Part shown: piece after piece, positions 63,917 through 64,000 of the stretch
Layout: each line of letters begins with the position of its first letter
Position numbering within the stretch: position 1 is the stretch's first letter
NCBI GenBank assembly: GCA_041399065.1
Contig: JAWKTN010000003.1
Span: forward strand, 1,178,001 to 1,242,000
Direction: 5' to 3'
Length of the DNA: 64,000 bases
From: JAGQPD01 sp020426865
GTDB taxonomy: Bacteria; Planctomycetota; Planctomycetia; Pirellulales; Pirellulaceae
The notes under the pieces: model-generated
Databases searched by the model: none
What the model saw: only the letters and a program-made list of their open reading frames with translations
Told to the model about the DNA's origin: nothing
Position numbers and translations under genes: made by a program

Positions 63917-64000
63917 GCGGCGCGACGCACCCATCTACATCTGATCCAAGCGAAACGAGCGCTGCACGGCACGATGCATCCAAGAGCGTGCTGACCTACT
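63913..64000 (+). CDS. N-terminal part of a gene cut by the right edge
   Basis: It starts with an ATG overlapping the previous stop (ATGA). The 29 visible residues (MSGATHPSTSDPSETSAARH...) are polar and low complexity, and the frame is open at the window edge. Nothing can be said of its function. Confidence 0.5.
   Translation, partial: MSGATHPSTSDPSETSAARHDASKSVLTY

Overview
The window looks like a chromosomal segment from a planctomycete, probably Pirellulales-like. The evidence is gene content: a DUF1501 Tat-exported protein, a DUF1080 hydrolase-fold protein, a very long secretin with many stacked N-domains, a YdjY-type secreted protein, a large di-haem cytochrome c, and a PrkA-YeaH-SpoVR block. 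No rRNA or tRNA gene was recognised by eye. No taxonomic search was possible, so this placement is inference.

Left part (1-31.6 kb), ordinary chromosome. An edge-truncated membrane protein is followed by a 1335-residue outer-membrane secretin and a lipoprotein. The lipoprotein's 3' end overlaps a convergent BON-domain gene. Next come a planctomycete-type secreted protein, a YbaK-type deacylase, a baeRF-like protein, a Gfo/Idh/MocA oxidoreductase and a single-domain response regulator. The stress-type cluster prkA, yeaH, small gene, spoVR, small gene follows. Then DUF1501, a HemQ-like coproheme decarboxylase with an overlapping membrane protein, yggS/yggU, a large hypothetical, YdjY, a DoxX-like membrane protein, the cytochrome and a GT2 glycosyltransferase.

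Middle part (30.4-46.4 kb), accessory and decaying. Secreted carbohydrate-active genes (beta-helix protein, putative glycoside hydrolase, DUF1080) flank a gene-free 0.9-kb array of diverged repeats. The array carries 14 copies of a 13-bp near-palindrome, and one more copy lies just outside it. Beyond an ICMT-like methyltransferase lies a graveyard. It holds a wrecked IS630-type transposase, an orphan cytidine-deaminase toxin tip with an Imm10-like immunity gene, a nucleotidyltransferase gene split by an in-frame TAG, and a frameshifted metallopeptidase toxin tip. Beside that tip, an immunity-like gene is interrupted by a complete 2.1-kb IS element with 34-bp inverted repeats and a CTAG target duplication. 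GC-rich hairpin DNA follows, including five perfect hairpins in a row.

Right part (46.5-64 kb), a GC-richer island. A tyrosine recombinase and a TPR protein face a serine-recombinase module (small ORF, DUF2924, recombinase, HTH protein) whose last three genes are coupled by ATGA overlaps. Next is a type I restriction-modification operon (hsdR, hsdM, a DUF1016/YhcG nuclease between hsdM and hsdS, hsdS), then an XRE regulator with an ImmA/IrrE metallopeptidase ending at a clear terminator. An overlapping pair of unrecognised genes and a sigma-70-like factor, whose Shine-Dalgarno sequence lies inside a hairpin, complete the window. Most of these right-hand genes are coupled by 4-8 nt overlaps, which suggests co-inherited modules for integration, defence and regulation.
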